From assembly GCA_017461665.1 (NCBI GenBank), contig JAFTXI010000041.1, forward strand, positions 40,797-104,796: a stretch of 64,000 nucleotides of DNA, given 5' to 3'. This document shows positions 52,187-60,716 of the stretch, in pieces; position 1 is the first letter of the stretch; each line of letters starts with the position of its first letter. The stretch is from Bacteroidales bacterium (GTDB lineage Bacteria; Bacteroidota; Bacteroidia; Bacteroidales; F082). A program made the translations under genes and the position numbers. The notes under the pieces were generated by a model, which worked only from the letters and a program-made list of their open reading frames with translations, searched no databases and had not been told where the DNA came from.

Positions 52187-53140
52187 GTGCATAAGCTAAG
52201 ATACATATTAATGATGATTTTTGTTGTGACATCAACTGTTGTGATGGCGCAGCAGGCTCCGATGTTTACCAACTACAGTAACTCTTATGCCACTATAAAT
52301 CCAGGTTATGGAGGACTCAGCGAAGGTATAAACATCATGGGTATCTACAGAGACCAATGGACGGGTTTTAAAGATATTGACGGTAATGCAGTGGCACCAA
52401 ACACAATGTTGTTTTCTGGAGATATGCCTGTGAAGTTCTTACGCGGTGGAGCTTCTCTGTCGGTAATGAAAGACCAGATAGGTTTTGAAGATAATATCAA
52501 CGTCAACTTAGGTTATTCATATCATCTGGACTTAGGTCCAGGTGTGCTCGGAATGGGATTGGCATTTAACATGATAAACCGCACTGTCGATTTCAGCAAG
52601 TTCAAACCGACAGTAGGAAACGACCCAATTCTGCCTTCGGGAGAACAGAGTGCCATGCTCTTAGATGCAAGCGTCGGTCTGTTTTGGCAGATACCAGAAA
52701 CCTTTTATATTGGATTGTCAGCAACAAATTTATTCGAGTCGAAAGGTAAGGAATTGTTAGAAAATTCTACATCGAGCGCGAGTTTCATGGGCGACAGAAC
52801 ATTCTATCTTACTGCAGGTTACGAATATCAGTTCAACAATCCGGTTTACGTATTAGTGCCATCGATATGTTTGATGAGCGACATCGCTTCGACACAAATT
52901 AATGCCGGTGCAAAACTTTTCTACAATAATAAGTTCTGGTTCGGCGTTAACTATAGATACCAAGAGTCGGTAGCAGCGATGGCTGGATTTAAAATCAACG
53001 ACATACAGATTTCATATTCATACGACATCAACACAATGGGTCTCGCGGTACAAGGTTCTCACGAAGTATGTGTTAGTTACTTGTTGAAGTTGGATTTGGA
53101 GAAATCGCCGAGAATATATCGTAGCATTAGATACTTATAA
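52187..53140 (+). CDS. porP: T9SS outer-membrane protein PorP/SprF family
   Basis: 317-residue outer-membrane beta-barrel of the PorP/SprF family. It has a signal peptide (MMIFVVTSTVVMAQ) and the family start QQAPMFTNYSNSYATINPGYGG, then the barrel strands (GIYRDQWTGF, ASLSVMKDQIGFEDNINVNLGYSYHL, MLLDASVGLFW). Start GTG at 52187; an ATG at 52211 would also leave a signal peptide. It is the first gene of the porPKLMN operon, as in Porphyromonas and gliding species. Confidence 0.93.
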   Translation: MHKLRYILMMIFVVTSTVVMAQQAPMFTNYSNSYATINPGYGGLSEGINIMGIYRDQWTGFKDIDGNAVAPNTMLFSGDMPVKFLRGGASLSVMKDQIGFEDNINVNLGYSYHLDLGPGVLGMGLAFNMINRTVDFSKFKPTVGNDPILPSGEQSAMLLDASVGLFWQIPETFYIGLSATNLFESKGKELLENSTSSASFMGDRTFYLTAGYEYQFNNPVYVLVPSICLMSDIASTQINAGAKLFYNNKFWFGVNYRYQESVAAMAGFKINDIQISYSYDINTMGLAVQGSHEVCVSYLLKLDLEKSPRIYRSIRYL

Positions 53141-53170
53141 AATTAGAAACAAATAGTAACAAATAAAAAA

Positions 53171-54541
53171 ATGAAAAGATTATTGGTATTGAGTTTAATC
53201 GCATTTACTCTCGTTGGATGTACAAGTACAAACAATGGAGAGTTAGTCGGTGTAAGAAAAAAATCCAAACAATTCTATCAACCAGATCCATACGGAATGG
53301 TATTCGTTCCAATGGGAAGTTATACGATGGGTGTTGGTGGACAAGATGTTGCATCAGGACAGCTGACACAACCTAAGACAATCTCAGTGTCGTCGTTCTT
53401 TATGGATGAGACAGAAATTACAAATAACGAATATCGTGAGTTTGTATATTGGGTCAGAGACTCCATCGCAAGAACAATTTTAGGTGAAGTGCAACCTGAT
53501 GTTTACCTCATCAGTGAGAACCCAAGAACAGGTGAAGTCTATGATCCTCCTTACTTAAATTGGGATGAACAGATAGAGTGGAACAGCGAAGACCAAGATA
53601 TTAGAGAAGCCTTGGAAGATATGTACCTCCCGGTTCATGAACGCTTCTTCAACAGAAAAGAAATAGACACAAGAAAATTGTTCTACGAATATTTCTGGGT
53701 CGATCTTCAAGCAGCTGCTAAGAAAGAGTTCAGAAGCGATGCCGACTATCGTAACGCCGGTCTCGCCAACCGTCCTCAAGGTATGACAGATCGTTCTACA
53801 TACATAAAGAGAGAAAGAATAAATGTATATCCAGATACATTGGCATGGTTGCACGACTATGCATATTCATTCAATGACCCATTGACAGAGAAATATTTCT
53901 GGCATCCTGCCTACGATAACTATCCTGTTGTCGGTGTCAACTGGTCACAAGCTAAAGCCTTCTGTATCTGGCGTACAGAGAAATTAAATAACTTCTTGAA
54001 ATCACAAAAAGGTGAGATCGTTGTGTCGGAGTTCCGTCTCCCAACAGAAGCTGAATGGGAATGGGCTGCGCGCGGCGGTAACCATCTCAACCCTTATCCA
54101 TGGGGCGGTCCTTACACACGCAACGAGAGAGGCTGCTTCTTGGCTAACTTCAAACCATTACGCGGTAACTATATCGCCGACGGTGGCTTGACAACATTGG
54201 TGGTAGGTCACTATCCTCCAAACGACTGGGGCTTGTACGATATGGCAGGTAACGTGGCTGAATGGACTAACAGCGCTTTCGACCCAAGTTCATATAACCT
54301 CTCTTGGGATATGAATCCTAACTATACCTACAATGCTGCCGAAAACGACCCTCCAATCATGAAGAGAAAAGTAGTACGTGGCGGTTCATGGAAAGACATT
54401 GCTTATTATCTTGAAGTGACAACACGTTCATACGAATATCAAGACACAGCAAAATGCTACATCGGATTCCGTTGCGTCCAACCTTATCTCGGCGTCAACA
54501 AAGGCGACAATCCGGCAAAAGCTTCAAGAGTTTATAATTAA
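53171..54541 (+). CDS. porK: T9SS lipoprotein PorK/GldK
   Basis: 456-residue lipoprotein (LVGC, Cys17) with a formylglycine-generating-enzyme-like fold (MVFVPMGSYTMG ... FRLPTEAEWEWAARGG ... NVAEWTNSAF ... VVRGGSWKD). With PorN it forms the large periplasmic ring attached to the outer membrane. The enzyme-active residues of true FGEs are not expected here; the fold is structural. Lies 30 bp after porP and 48 bp before porL. Confidence 0.96.
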   Translation: MKRLLVLSLIAFTLVGCTSTNNGELVGVRKKSKQFYQPDPYGMVFVPMGSYTMGVGGQDVASGQLTQPKTISVSSFFMDETEITNNEYREFVYWVRDSIARTILGEVQPDVYLISENPRTGEVYDPPYLNWDEQIEWNSEDQDIREALEDMYLPVHERFFNRKEIDTRKLFYEYFWVDLQAAAKKEFRSDADYRNAGLANRPQGMTDRSTYIKRERINVYPDTLAWLHDYAYSFNDPLTEKYFWHPAYDNYPVVGVNWSQAKAFCIWRTEKLNNFLKSQKGEIVVSEFRLPTEAEWEWAARGGNHLNPYPWGGPYTRNERGCFLANFKPLRGNYIADGGLTTLVVGHYPPNDWGLYDMAGNVAEWTNSAFDPSSYNLSWDMNPNYTYNAAENDPPIMKRKVVRGGSWKDIAYYLEVTTRSYEYQDTAKCYIGFRCVQPYLGVNKGDNPAKASRVYN

Positions 54542-54588
54542 TTACAAGGAATAAAACAATAAAAGTATAATATTTAAAAAAAAATAAA

Positions 54589-55287
54589 ATGGGTAATTTC
54601 AGTAATTTTTTAGCAAGTAGAAAATTTAAAAAGGTAATGGGTGTGGTTTATGGTATTGGTGCATCTGTCGTTCTCGTTGGTGCGTTGTTCAAACTTACAC
54701 ACTGGCCAGGTGCAAACCTTATGCTTACAATAGGTCTTCTCACCGAAGCTGTCATCTTCTTCTTGTCAGCCTTCGAACCACCTCACGTAGAACCTGACTG
54801 GAGTCTCGTTTATCCCGAATTCAAATATGTCTATCATGGCGTAGAAAGCACAGAGAAATCAGCACCAAGAGGCGCTGCTACAAACAACAGCTCTGCTTCT
54901 CAACAATTTGACGAGATGTTAAGCAAAGCTAACATTAGCGAACAAGCCTTGGAAAGGTTAGGCACAGGTATTAATAAACTCAGCGAGAACGCTGCTCAAA
55001 TGGCAGACATCAGCAACGCAGTAGCTGCAACAAACGAATACGCAAAAGTTATGCGTAAAGCCGCTGAGTCGGCAAGCGCTTTAGAAGTTCAACTTCAAAG
55101 TTCTTTGATAGTGGCAGAGACCAACAAACAATTGAACAAGTCGATGTCGGAATATATTGAGAAAGTTACAATGTCGGCTAACTCAACAGAGGCTCTCAAC
55201 CACCAAATCGCTGATTTGTCAAAACGTATGTCAGCCCTCAATAATGTTTACGGCAATATGCTCTCAGCAATGAATGTCAAATCATAA
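54589..55287 (+). CDS. porL: T9SS inner-membrane motor protein PorL/GldL
   Basis: 232 residues: two membrane helices (VVYGIGASVVLVGALF and MLTIGLLTEAVIFFLSAF, with the conserved Glu of the second helix) and a cytoplasmic coiled-coil tail. PorL with PorM forms the proton-driven rotary motor that energises T9SS; the Glu in the second helix and a Lys/His in the first (KLTHWPG) are the conserved ionisable residues. Sequence GNFSNFLASRKFKKVMG is the usual start. Confidence 0.96.
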   Translation: MGNFSNFLASRKFKKVMGVVYGIGASVVLVGALFKLTHWPGANLMLTIGLLTEAVIFFLSAFEPPHVEPDWSLVYPEFKYVYHGVESTEKSAPRGAATNNSSASQQFDEMLSKANISEQALERLGTGINKLSENAAQMADISNAVAATNEYAKVMRKAAESASALEVQLQSSLIVAETNKQLNKSMSEYIEKVTMSANSTEALNHQIADLSKRMSALNNVYGNMLSAMNVKS

Positions 55288-55327
55288 GTCTTATTAAGTA
55301 TTAACTAACTCAATAAAACAATAAGAG

Positions 55328-57010
55328 ATGGCAGGTGCAAAAGAAACCCCAAGGCAGAAGATGATATCGATGATGTATCTCGTCCTGACTGCCTTGTTAG
55401 CTCTCAACGTTTCCGTTGACATCCTCGACGCCTTCGCTATAGTCAACGACGGCTTGGAGACTTCTAACGCAAGCGTGGAAAACAAGATAAAAGATTATTA
55501 CATCACATTTGAACAACAATATGAGAAGCAACCTGAAAAGGCTGCCAACTATTGGAATAAAGCTCAACAGATACGTACAAAAACCGACGAGATGATTAAT
55601 TATATCGAATCGGAGATAAAACTGCCTTTGGTGATGGCAACAGAAGAAATCTCTAAAGAAGAAGTCTTCAACCCTAAAGATGAGAAGAAAGCTCTTATCC
55701 GTAACCATGACAAAGCAGATCCTTCTAAGAACAGACGTATCTTCCACGAGTTCAACCTCAAAAATATAAGCGCGAAAGATAAATACGACGCTCCTACCAA
55801 CTTCATGATTAATGAAGGTAAGGCAACAGAATTACGCAACAAGATAGAAGAATATCGTTTGTTTGTCATCAACACCTTACAAACAGCGGGTATCAGCGAC
55901 TATAGCAATAAGGTAGGTTTGAGAACCGATGGCGATTATTATGATGCCAATAACAACAAACTCAGCTGGGAACAAAAGAACTTCTATCACGTTATCTTAG
56001 CTGCCGACATCGCTATCTTGAATAAGATTATCGGTGAGATTCAGACAACAGAATTCGATGCTATCTCAGAACTCTTCAAGAGAATCGGTGCAACAGACTA
56101 TAAGTTCAATGCCTTGGAAGCAAAGGTGTTTCCTAAGACAACATACGTGTTGCAAGGTCAAGATTTTGAAGCTGACATCTTCATCGCAGCTTCTGATACC
56201 ACAAGAAAATTCGACGCCAAATATGCAAGAGGTATCAAAGATTTCTCTAAGGCTAATGCCAATGCAGTTCAAAAAATATCGAGTAAGAATGGTGTCGTTT
56301 CTATCAAGATTCCTACAAGCACTGAAGGCGAGCAATATTTAGCAGGTGTAGTGGAACTCGCTGATCCTGAGACTGGCGAAATCGTTCCTTATCCATTCCA
56401 ATCGTCATATACCGTGGCTCCACCTTCAGCAACAGTGGCTCCAACACAGATGATGATTCTCTATCAAGGATTGAAAAACCCTATCTCTGTCTCTGCTCCT
56501 GGAATCTCCAACGACAAGATTGATGTCGCTATCAGCAAAGGAAAGATAGAAAAAGGAAATCAACCGGGTTTATATATGGTAGAAGTCCCTTCGGGTGAGA
56601 AAAACGCTACTATCACAGCATCGACGATGATTAACGGCAAGAGAGTCGTTCTTGGAACTCACGAGTTCCGCGTCAAACGCGTGCCAAGCCCTGAAGCTAA
56701 GATCGGCGGAATATCAAGCGGTAAGATTGCTAAAGACGAGTTGCAGGCTGCCGGCGGTATCATCCCTGACATGGGCGACTTTGAATTCGGCGACTTCCAA
56801 TATAATGTCGTTTCCTATACACTCGGTACTTTGGTCGGAGGCGACTATAAATCGACAGGTACAATCAGAGGCGGTGTCTTCAACCAAGAAGTCAACGATA
56901 TGATTAAGTCAGCCAAGAAAGGACAGAAACTTTTCTTCGAGAACATCCAAGCAAAAGGTCCTGACGGATTGATTCGTACATTGAATCCTATTAACATTGA
57001 AATTAAATAA
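55328..57010 (+). CDS. porM: T9SS motor shaft PorM/GldM
   Basis: 560 residues. The N-terminal segment MAGAKETPRQKMISMMYLVLTALLALNVS is the characteristic membrane helix; four periplasmic domains follow (D1-D4), with family motifs VAPTQMMILYQGLKNPISVSAPG and VKRVPSPEAKIGG. PorM dimers span the periplasm and couple PorL to the PorK/N ring. Lies 40 bp after porL and 18 bp before porN. Confidence 0.97.
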   Translation: MAGAKETPRQKMISMMYLVLTALLALNVSVDILDAFAIVNDGLETSNASVENKIKDYYITFEQQYEKQPEKAANYWNKAQQIRTKTDEMINYIESEIKLPLVMATEEISKEEVFNPKDEKKALIRNHDKADPSKNRRIFHEFNLKNISAKDKYDAPTNFMINEGKATELRNKIEEYRLFVINTLQTAGISDYSNKVGLRTDGDYYDANNNKLSWEQKNFYHVILAADIAILNKIIGEIQTTEFDAISELFKRIGATDYKFNALEAKVFPKTTYVLQGQDFEADIFIAASDTTRKFDAKYARGIKDFSKANANAVQKISSKNGVVSIKIPTSTEGEQYLAGVVELADPETGEIVPYPFQSSYTVAPPSATVAPTQMMILYQGLKNPISVSAPGISNDKIDVAISKGKIEKGNQPGLYMVEVPSGEKNATITASTMINGKRVVLGTHEFRVKRVPSPEAKIGGISSGKIAKDELQAAGGIIPDMGDFEFGDFQYNVVSYTLGTLVGGDYKSTGTIRGGVFNQEVNDMIKSAKKGQKLFFENIQAKGPDGLIRTLNPINIEIK

Positions 57011-57028
57011 TAGAAAGGAACATAATAA

Positions 57029-57883
57029 ATGAAAAAGTTATTTCTAATAATCGGTATCTTCGGAATGTCGTTGTTCTTTGCACCTAAGACATCGGCTCAG
57101 ATAATTGTCGATCAGACTTATACCGACGGCATCTATGTCGAAAACGCTACAGGTACAAAAACGCCAATGCCACTCCCAACAGTGAGAGAAGCCGACGTGA
57201 TGTGGAAAAAAACAGTGTGGCGCGAGATAGACTTCCGTCAGAAGATGAACCAAGGATTCTACTATCCAACAGTGTCGCATCAAAACTGGAAAAACTTCAT
57301 CACCGTTATCACCGACGCTATGAAAGAAGGTCGTTTGACAGCCTACAACGACGAGCCAACAGGTGAGCTGCTTAACCCTGTCTCATACAGCCAGATAATG
57401 AATAAACAGACAGATACCTTATACAGAACATTCAGAAGACCTTATCCTCCTTACGATGAATACGACACCATCATCATCTCGCAGTTCGACCCTTCACAGG
57501 TGAAACGCTGCCGTATCAAGGAAGAATGGTACTTCGACAAACAAAGATCACAGTTGATGGTTAAGATCATCGCCTTATGTCCTGTCAAGATGATTGAACT
57601 TGAAGGCGGCGAGAGCGTGCCACAACCAATGTTCTGGATTCCTTACGAATCGGCAAGAGAAGTGTTCGCACAGGCTCCTTTCTATAACCGCAGCAACTCG
57701 GCAGCACGTCTCAGCTACGACGAGGTATTCCTCAAGAGATTATTCGATAGTTATATCTATAAGGAAGACAACATCTTCGACCGTAACATCAAGGAATACG
57801 CCCAAGGCGTCAACGCACTCTTAGAGTCGGAACGTATCAAACAATCGATAATCGATTTTGAACAAAGCCTTTGGGAATATTGA
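57029..57883 (+). CDS. porN: T9SS ring protein PorN/GldN
   Basis: 284-residue periplasmic protein with a signal peptide (FAPKTSAQ). The family motifs RTFRRPYPPYDEYDTIIISQFDPSQVKRCRIKEEWYFD and LCPVKMI are present, as is WIPYESAREVF. PorN binds PorK in the periplasmic ring. Last gene of the operon; a family A hairpin and a terminator follow. Confidence 0.96.
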   Translation: MKKLFLIIGIFGMSLFFAPKTSAQIIVDQTYTDGIYVENATGTKTPMPLPTVREADVMWKKTVWREIDFRQKMNQGFYYPTVSHQNWKNFITVITDAMKEGRLTAYNDEPTGELLNPVSYSQIMNKQTDTLYRTFRRPYPPYDEYDTIIISQFDPSQVKRCRIKEEWYFDKQRSQLMVKIIALCPVKMIELEGGESVPQPMFWIPYESAREVFAQAPFYNRSNSAARLSYDEVFLKRLFDSYIYKEDNIFDRNIKEYAQGVNALLESERIKQSIIDFEQSLWEY

Positions 57884-57907
57884 TTCAATTGACAATTGAA
57901 ATTGTAC

Positions 57908-57926
57908 GGACACATTGAATGTGTCC
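57908..57926. repeat. Short GGAC hairpin (family A)
   Basis: ggacacattgaatgtgtcc, a perfect 7-bp stem preceded by gtac, 25 bp after porN. Confidence 0.8.
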
Positions 57927-57950
57927 TAATTCTCAATCTAAAAATATTTT

Positions 57951-57992
57951 ACGCGTTAAGTGCATCGTTTTTTGTACTTAACGCGTTTTTCT
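57951..57992 (+). terminator. Intrinsic terminator of the T9SS operon, hairpin family C copy 2
   Basis: Arms acgcgttaag (57951-57960) and cttaacgcgt (57977-57986) followed by a T-rich tract. The loop matches the hairpin at 15901 and the stem differs by one compensated pair. Confidence 0.8.
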
Positions 57993-58004
57993 TTTAAACT
58001 TCAG

Positions 58005-58036
58005 AACCTCAGAATCTCAAAACCTCAGAACTTTTT
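58005..58036. repeat. Octad array between terminator and promoter
   Basis: cagaacct, cagaatct, caaaacct, cagaactt; same position relative to terminator and promoter as the array at 15944. Confidence 0.65.
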
Positions 58037-58038
58037 GC

Positions 58039-58046
58039 TATCTTTG
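58039..58046 (+). promoter_or_regulatory. -7 element for the TPR-HTH regulator, nearly leaderless
   Basis: TATCTTTG followed by GC, only 7 bp before the ATG at 58054. Confidence 0.6.
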
Positions 58047-58053
58047 CGAAGCA

Positions 58054-60048
58054 ATGAAAATACTCCTGTTTTACATATTATTCTTAGCCTTCGGCGGTCA
58101 ACAGACAATAACTTCGACTCTGACTTCGACTCTGACTTCGGTCGCTGAGCCTGTCGAAGCGCCGGGCGATGTTGACGTGCCTTCGACAAGCTCAGGCACC
58201 TGTACGAACACATTGAATGTGTCCACGTATATAATATGCAATAAGGACGTATGCGATACGTCCCTACGTAGTGACTCGGTGACTTACTACAAATCCCAAC
58301 TCCTCATTGCCGACTCCTTATATAAAAACTATCTCCCTCAATATAACTTTGACGAAGTTAAAGCTGCCGTAACGTTCTTTGAAAGGACTTCTGGACTTCT
58401 GGACTTCTGGACTTCAGGAACTCAGGAACTCAGGACTTCTGGACATCAGGGTCCCAGAAATCCAGAGATCCAGAACTCCGGAGATCCAGAACTCCAGAAC
58501 TCCGGAGATCCAGAGTTCCTAAGCGCTTGTGCTAAAGCGCACTACTACCACGCCGTAGGTCTCACTGAACGCGATGATGTCGTTGGCGCCTGCGAACATT
58601 ATCTGAGAGCTTTGGAGATTATGGAAGAATATTGGAATTCTGGAATTCAGGACTTCAGGACTTCAGGATCCCAGAAATCCAGAGATCCAGAAATCCAAAA
58701 CCCAGAAATTCGTTTCCTCGCCTTAATTTACAATCGTCTCGGAAGATTGTTCTACAACGAAAACTATTGCGAGCTCGCAATTACAAAATACATGAAAGCA
58801 TTGAAATATGTTGAGGTGATTGGGGAAAAATCCTTTAAGGCTAATGTGCTTAAAGAGTTAGGCAACTCATATCAGCTTGCCAATAGACCCGATAGTGCTT
58901 TGTATTATTATAATGAATCGTTAAAGTACAATTCGAGTTTACCGAATAAGTTGGATGTTGAGAAAAGCATTGCACAAATTTTGTTTTATAAAGGAGATAA
59001 GGATACGGCGTACTCTTTAATTAGGAATAATCTGAATATGATAGATAATGAAAATGTCAGATATTCATATTATGCGACTTTAGGTAAAATGTATCAAGAA
59101 GATGAAGTATATGATTCGGCAATATATTATTTAGAAAAAAGTATTGAGAGTACTATCTATTACACAAGAGTGACATCAGCTATGCAATTGTCGGCAATTT
59201 TTGACTCTTTGGGTAATTATGAAAAACAAGCTTATTATGACATATTTGTTTCAAAGATGTCAGTCGTCAATTTTAATAAAGGTGTAGAGAACACTCAACT
59301 TCATACATTGTACATTGATTATTGTAACAAAAAAACTGAAAGAGAAAGATTAAAATCACGAAACAACAATATTATAATTATACTTTCGGTTATTCTATTA
59401 ATCTTTATGCTAATTGTATTCATATTTGCCATATTCCAAAATAGACATAATAAAATATCTTCTATATTAAAAGACAAAGAGTTATTGATTGCTCAAATTG
59501 ATAATGAAATAAAGATCAAAGAAAAACATATTAGCGATTTGGAATTTAAACAAAAGCTAAATGATGGAAAAATAAGAAAAAAGAATAATGAAATAAAAGA
59601 GAAAGATGAGCTATTAATAAAATACCGTCGTGAATTAACTGAACTGAAGAACAAATTGGAAAGGTTACTGTCCGAGTGTTCAGATCTAAATAAGTTTCTT
59701 CAATCGGAGATATGTTCAAGTATTTTAAATAACATAGATGATTTGAATAAAAAGAATATCGATTCTTCAGAACTTGGAAAATTGAAACAGGAACAGTTTA
59801 TTTTGCTGTTAAGATCTGCAAACATTTATCTGAACAATTTGATAGATGACATCTCGAACCAATATCAAAAATTAAAAAATGACGACTTATACTATCTATG
59901 TTTGATAATTTTAGGTCTTAACGACAAGCAAATTTCTTCTTTGTTTGGGGTTACTTATAATACGATAAAGATAAGAAAAAGAAAAATATGTTCTATATTG
60001 GGCATTAATAATGACGATTTATATAGTTTTTTGATGGGTAAGATTTAG
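58054..60048 (+). CDS. Membrane-anchored TPR-HTH transcriptional regulator with repeat-derived inserts
   Basis: 664 residues. A short hydrophobic N-terminus (ILLFYILFLAF) is followed by a long repeat-derived segment (about 15-70) and TPRs between about 75 and 420 (AHYYHAVGLTERDDVVGACEHYLRALEIMEEYW, DSALYYYNESLKYNSS). One membrane helix (about 438-458, IIIILSVILLIFMLIVFIFAIF), a coiled coil (about 468-560) and a C-terminal LuxR-like helix-turn-helix (about 612-664, GLNDKQISSLFGVTYNTIKIRKRKI) complete it. The architecture is that of Bacteroidetes regulators that sense in the periplasm and bind DNA inside. Residues about 111-155 and 194-218 are read from octad arrays, and two family A hairpins lie near codons 51-70. 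Target genes are likely the three genes downstream. Confidence 0.8.
   Translation: MKILLFYILFLAFGGQQTITSTLTSTLTSVAEPVEAPGDVDVPSTSSGTCTNTLNVSTYIICNKDVCDTSLRSDSVTYYKSQLLIADSLYKNYLPQYNFDEVKAAVTFFERTSGLLDFWTSGTQELRTSGHQGPRNPEIQNSGDPELQNSGDPEFLSACAKAHYYHAVGLTERDDVVGACEHYLRALEIMEEYWNSGIQDFRTSGSQKSRDPEIQNPEIRFLALIYNRLGRLFYNENYCELAITKYMKALKYVEVIGEKSFKANVLKELGNSYQLANRPDSALYYYNESLKYNSSLPNKLDVEKSIAQILFYKGDKDTAYSLIRNNLNMIDNENVRYSYYATLGKMYQEDEVYDSAIYYLEKSIESTIYYTRVTSAMQLSAIFDSLGNYEKQAYYDIFVSKMSVVNFNKGVENTQLHTLYIDYCNKKTERERLKSRNNNIIIILSVILLIFMLIVFIFAIFQNRHNKISSILKDKELLIAQIDNEIKIKEKHISDLEFKQKLNDGKIRKKNNEIKEKDELLIKYRRELTELKNKLERLLSECSDLNKFLQSEICSSILNNIDDLNKKNIDSSELGKLKQEQFILLLRSANIYLNNLIDDISNQYQKLKNDDLYYLCLIILGLNDKQISSLFGVTYNTIKIRKRKICSILGINNDDLYSFLMGKI
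58097..58159 (+). repeat. Long repeat, copy 1 (heptads plus 12-mers plus GAGCCTGTCGAAG)
   Basis: Starts gtcaacagacaataa, continues with 12-bp units (cttcgactctga) and ends gagcctgtcgaag. The 55 bases from 58105 recur exactly at 60559-60613. Here the repeat is coding (TSTLTSTLTSVAEPVE). Confidence 0.85.
58139..58201 (+). repeat. Imperfect hairpin with TTCGACA/TGTCGAA arms
   Basis: gagcctgtcgaag (58147-58159) faces cttcgacaagctc (near 58182-58194), with one G-T type mismatch, around a spacer of about 22 bp. Only the left arm is present in the copy at 60601. Confidence 0.65.
58206..58224 (+). repeat. Family A hairpin inside the regulator gene
   Basis: gaacacattgaatgtgtcc, read in frame as NTLNVST. 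Confidence 0.7.
58245..58263 (+). repeat. Family A hairpin inside the regulator gene, variant
   Basis: ggacgtatgcgatacgtcc, with paired changes relative to the main form. It is read in frame as KDVCDTS. Confidence 0.7.
58385..58519 (+). repeat. Octad array inside the regulator gene, large
   Basis: About 17 units, first ggacttct-like, then agatccag/aactccgg-like. Translated as GLLDFWTSGTQELRTSG and on to SGDPELQNSGDPEF. Confidence 0.9.
58633..58709 (+). repeat. Octad array inside the regulator gene, second
   Basis: About nine units of the same family, translated as NSGIQDFRTSGSQKSRDPEI. Very similar in sense and order to the tatD insert at 26397. Confidence 0.85.
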
Positions 60049-60123
60049 TTAATAAATAGAATATCAAAATCTTAACTTATTTTATATTACTTTTTTTCTC
60101 TTGACAAGAAACGATAGTCTGCA

Positions 60124-60131
60124 TACATTTG
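60124..60131 (+). promoter_or_regulatory. Promoter of the DUF3244 gene
   Basis: TACATTTG followed by CG, 16 bp before the ATG; TTG at 60101-60103 gives a -33 element about 20 bp upstream, the usual Bacteroidetes spacing. Confidence 0.7.
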
Positions 60132-60147
60132 CGTAAAAATTAAATGT

Positions 60148-60519
60148 ATGAAAAGAGTATTTTTAGCAATCGTGCTTTTTCAGATTAGCATCTTAATGGT
60201 AGAAGCAAAGCAGACTATAATTAACGACAAGGTGGATGTTTGTGCAACGCACTCTAACACCTACAATGGTACCGAATCACGTTCCGAAACCATCTCAGCT
60301 GACATTACCGGTCACACTCTAACAATTACCTTCAACGATAATGTGGGAATAGCACATATCGTTATTAAGGATTCTAACGGTGTTTATATAGACAGAGAAA
60401 ATGTCTTTTCGACACCTGATTATGCCACCTTCATTATAGATGATGCCGGCTACTACAGAATGGACATCACTCTAAGCAACGGTGAGCAGTATTATGGATA
60501 TTTTAGAGTTGAAAATTGA
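60148..60519 (+). CDS. DUF3244 domain protein
   Basis: 123 residues: signal peptide (cut near VEAK) and a single small beta-sandwich of the DUF3244 type (SADITGHTLTITFNDNVGIAHIVIKDSNGVYIDREN ... GYYRMDITLSNGEQYYGYFRVEN). The family is restricted mostly to Bacteroidetes and has no proven function. It has its own promoter, 99 bp after the regulator gene, and is followed by a repeat-rich gap. Confidence 0.85.
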   Translation: MKRVFLAIVLFQISILMVEAKQTIINDKVDVCATHSNTYNGTESRSETISADITGHTLTITFNDNVGIAHIVIKDSNGVYIDRENVFSTPDYATFIIDDAGYYRMDITLSNGEQYYGYFRVEN

Positions 60520-60543
60520 AAACTGAAAATGGAAAGTTGTAGA

Positions 60544-60620
60544 GTCAACAGACAACGGACAATAACTTCGACTCTGACTTCGACTCTGACTTCGGTCGCT
60601 GAGCCTGTCGAAGTGCCGAG
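60544..60620 (+). repeat. Long repeat, copy 2, intergenic
   Basis: gtcaaca, gacaacg, gacaata heptads, then 12-mers and gagcctgtcgaag as in copy 1. Bases 60559-60613 are identical to 58105-58159. An open frame across it is repeat-derived and not considered a gene. Confidence 0.85.
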
Positions 60621-60716
60621 AGATAGCGTAGAACCTTGTCCGACAGAGATGTTTGTTGCGTCTCGAAAATTAAGAATCAATTTAAAAAATTATAAATCAA
60701 ATAAAATTAAATCACA

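Noticed and set aside
58385-58519. CRISPR-like array
   Set aside because: The repeats are 8 bp with no spacers and no cas genes nearby.
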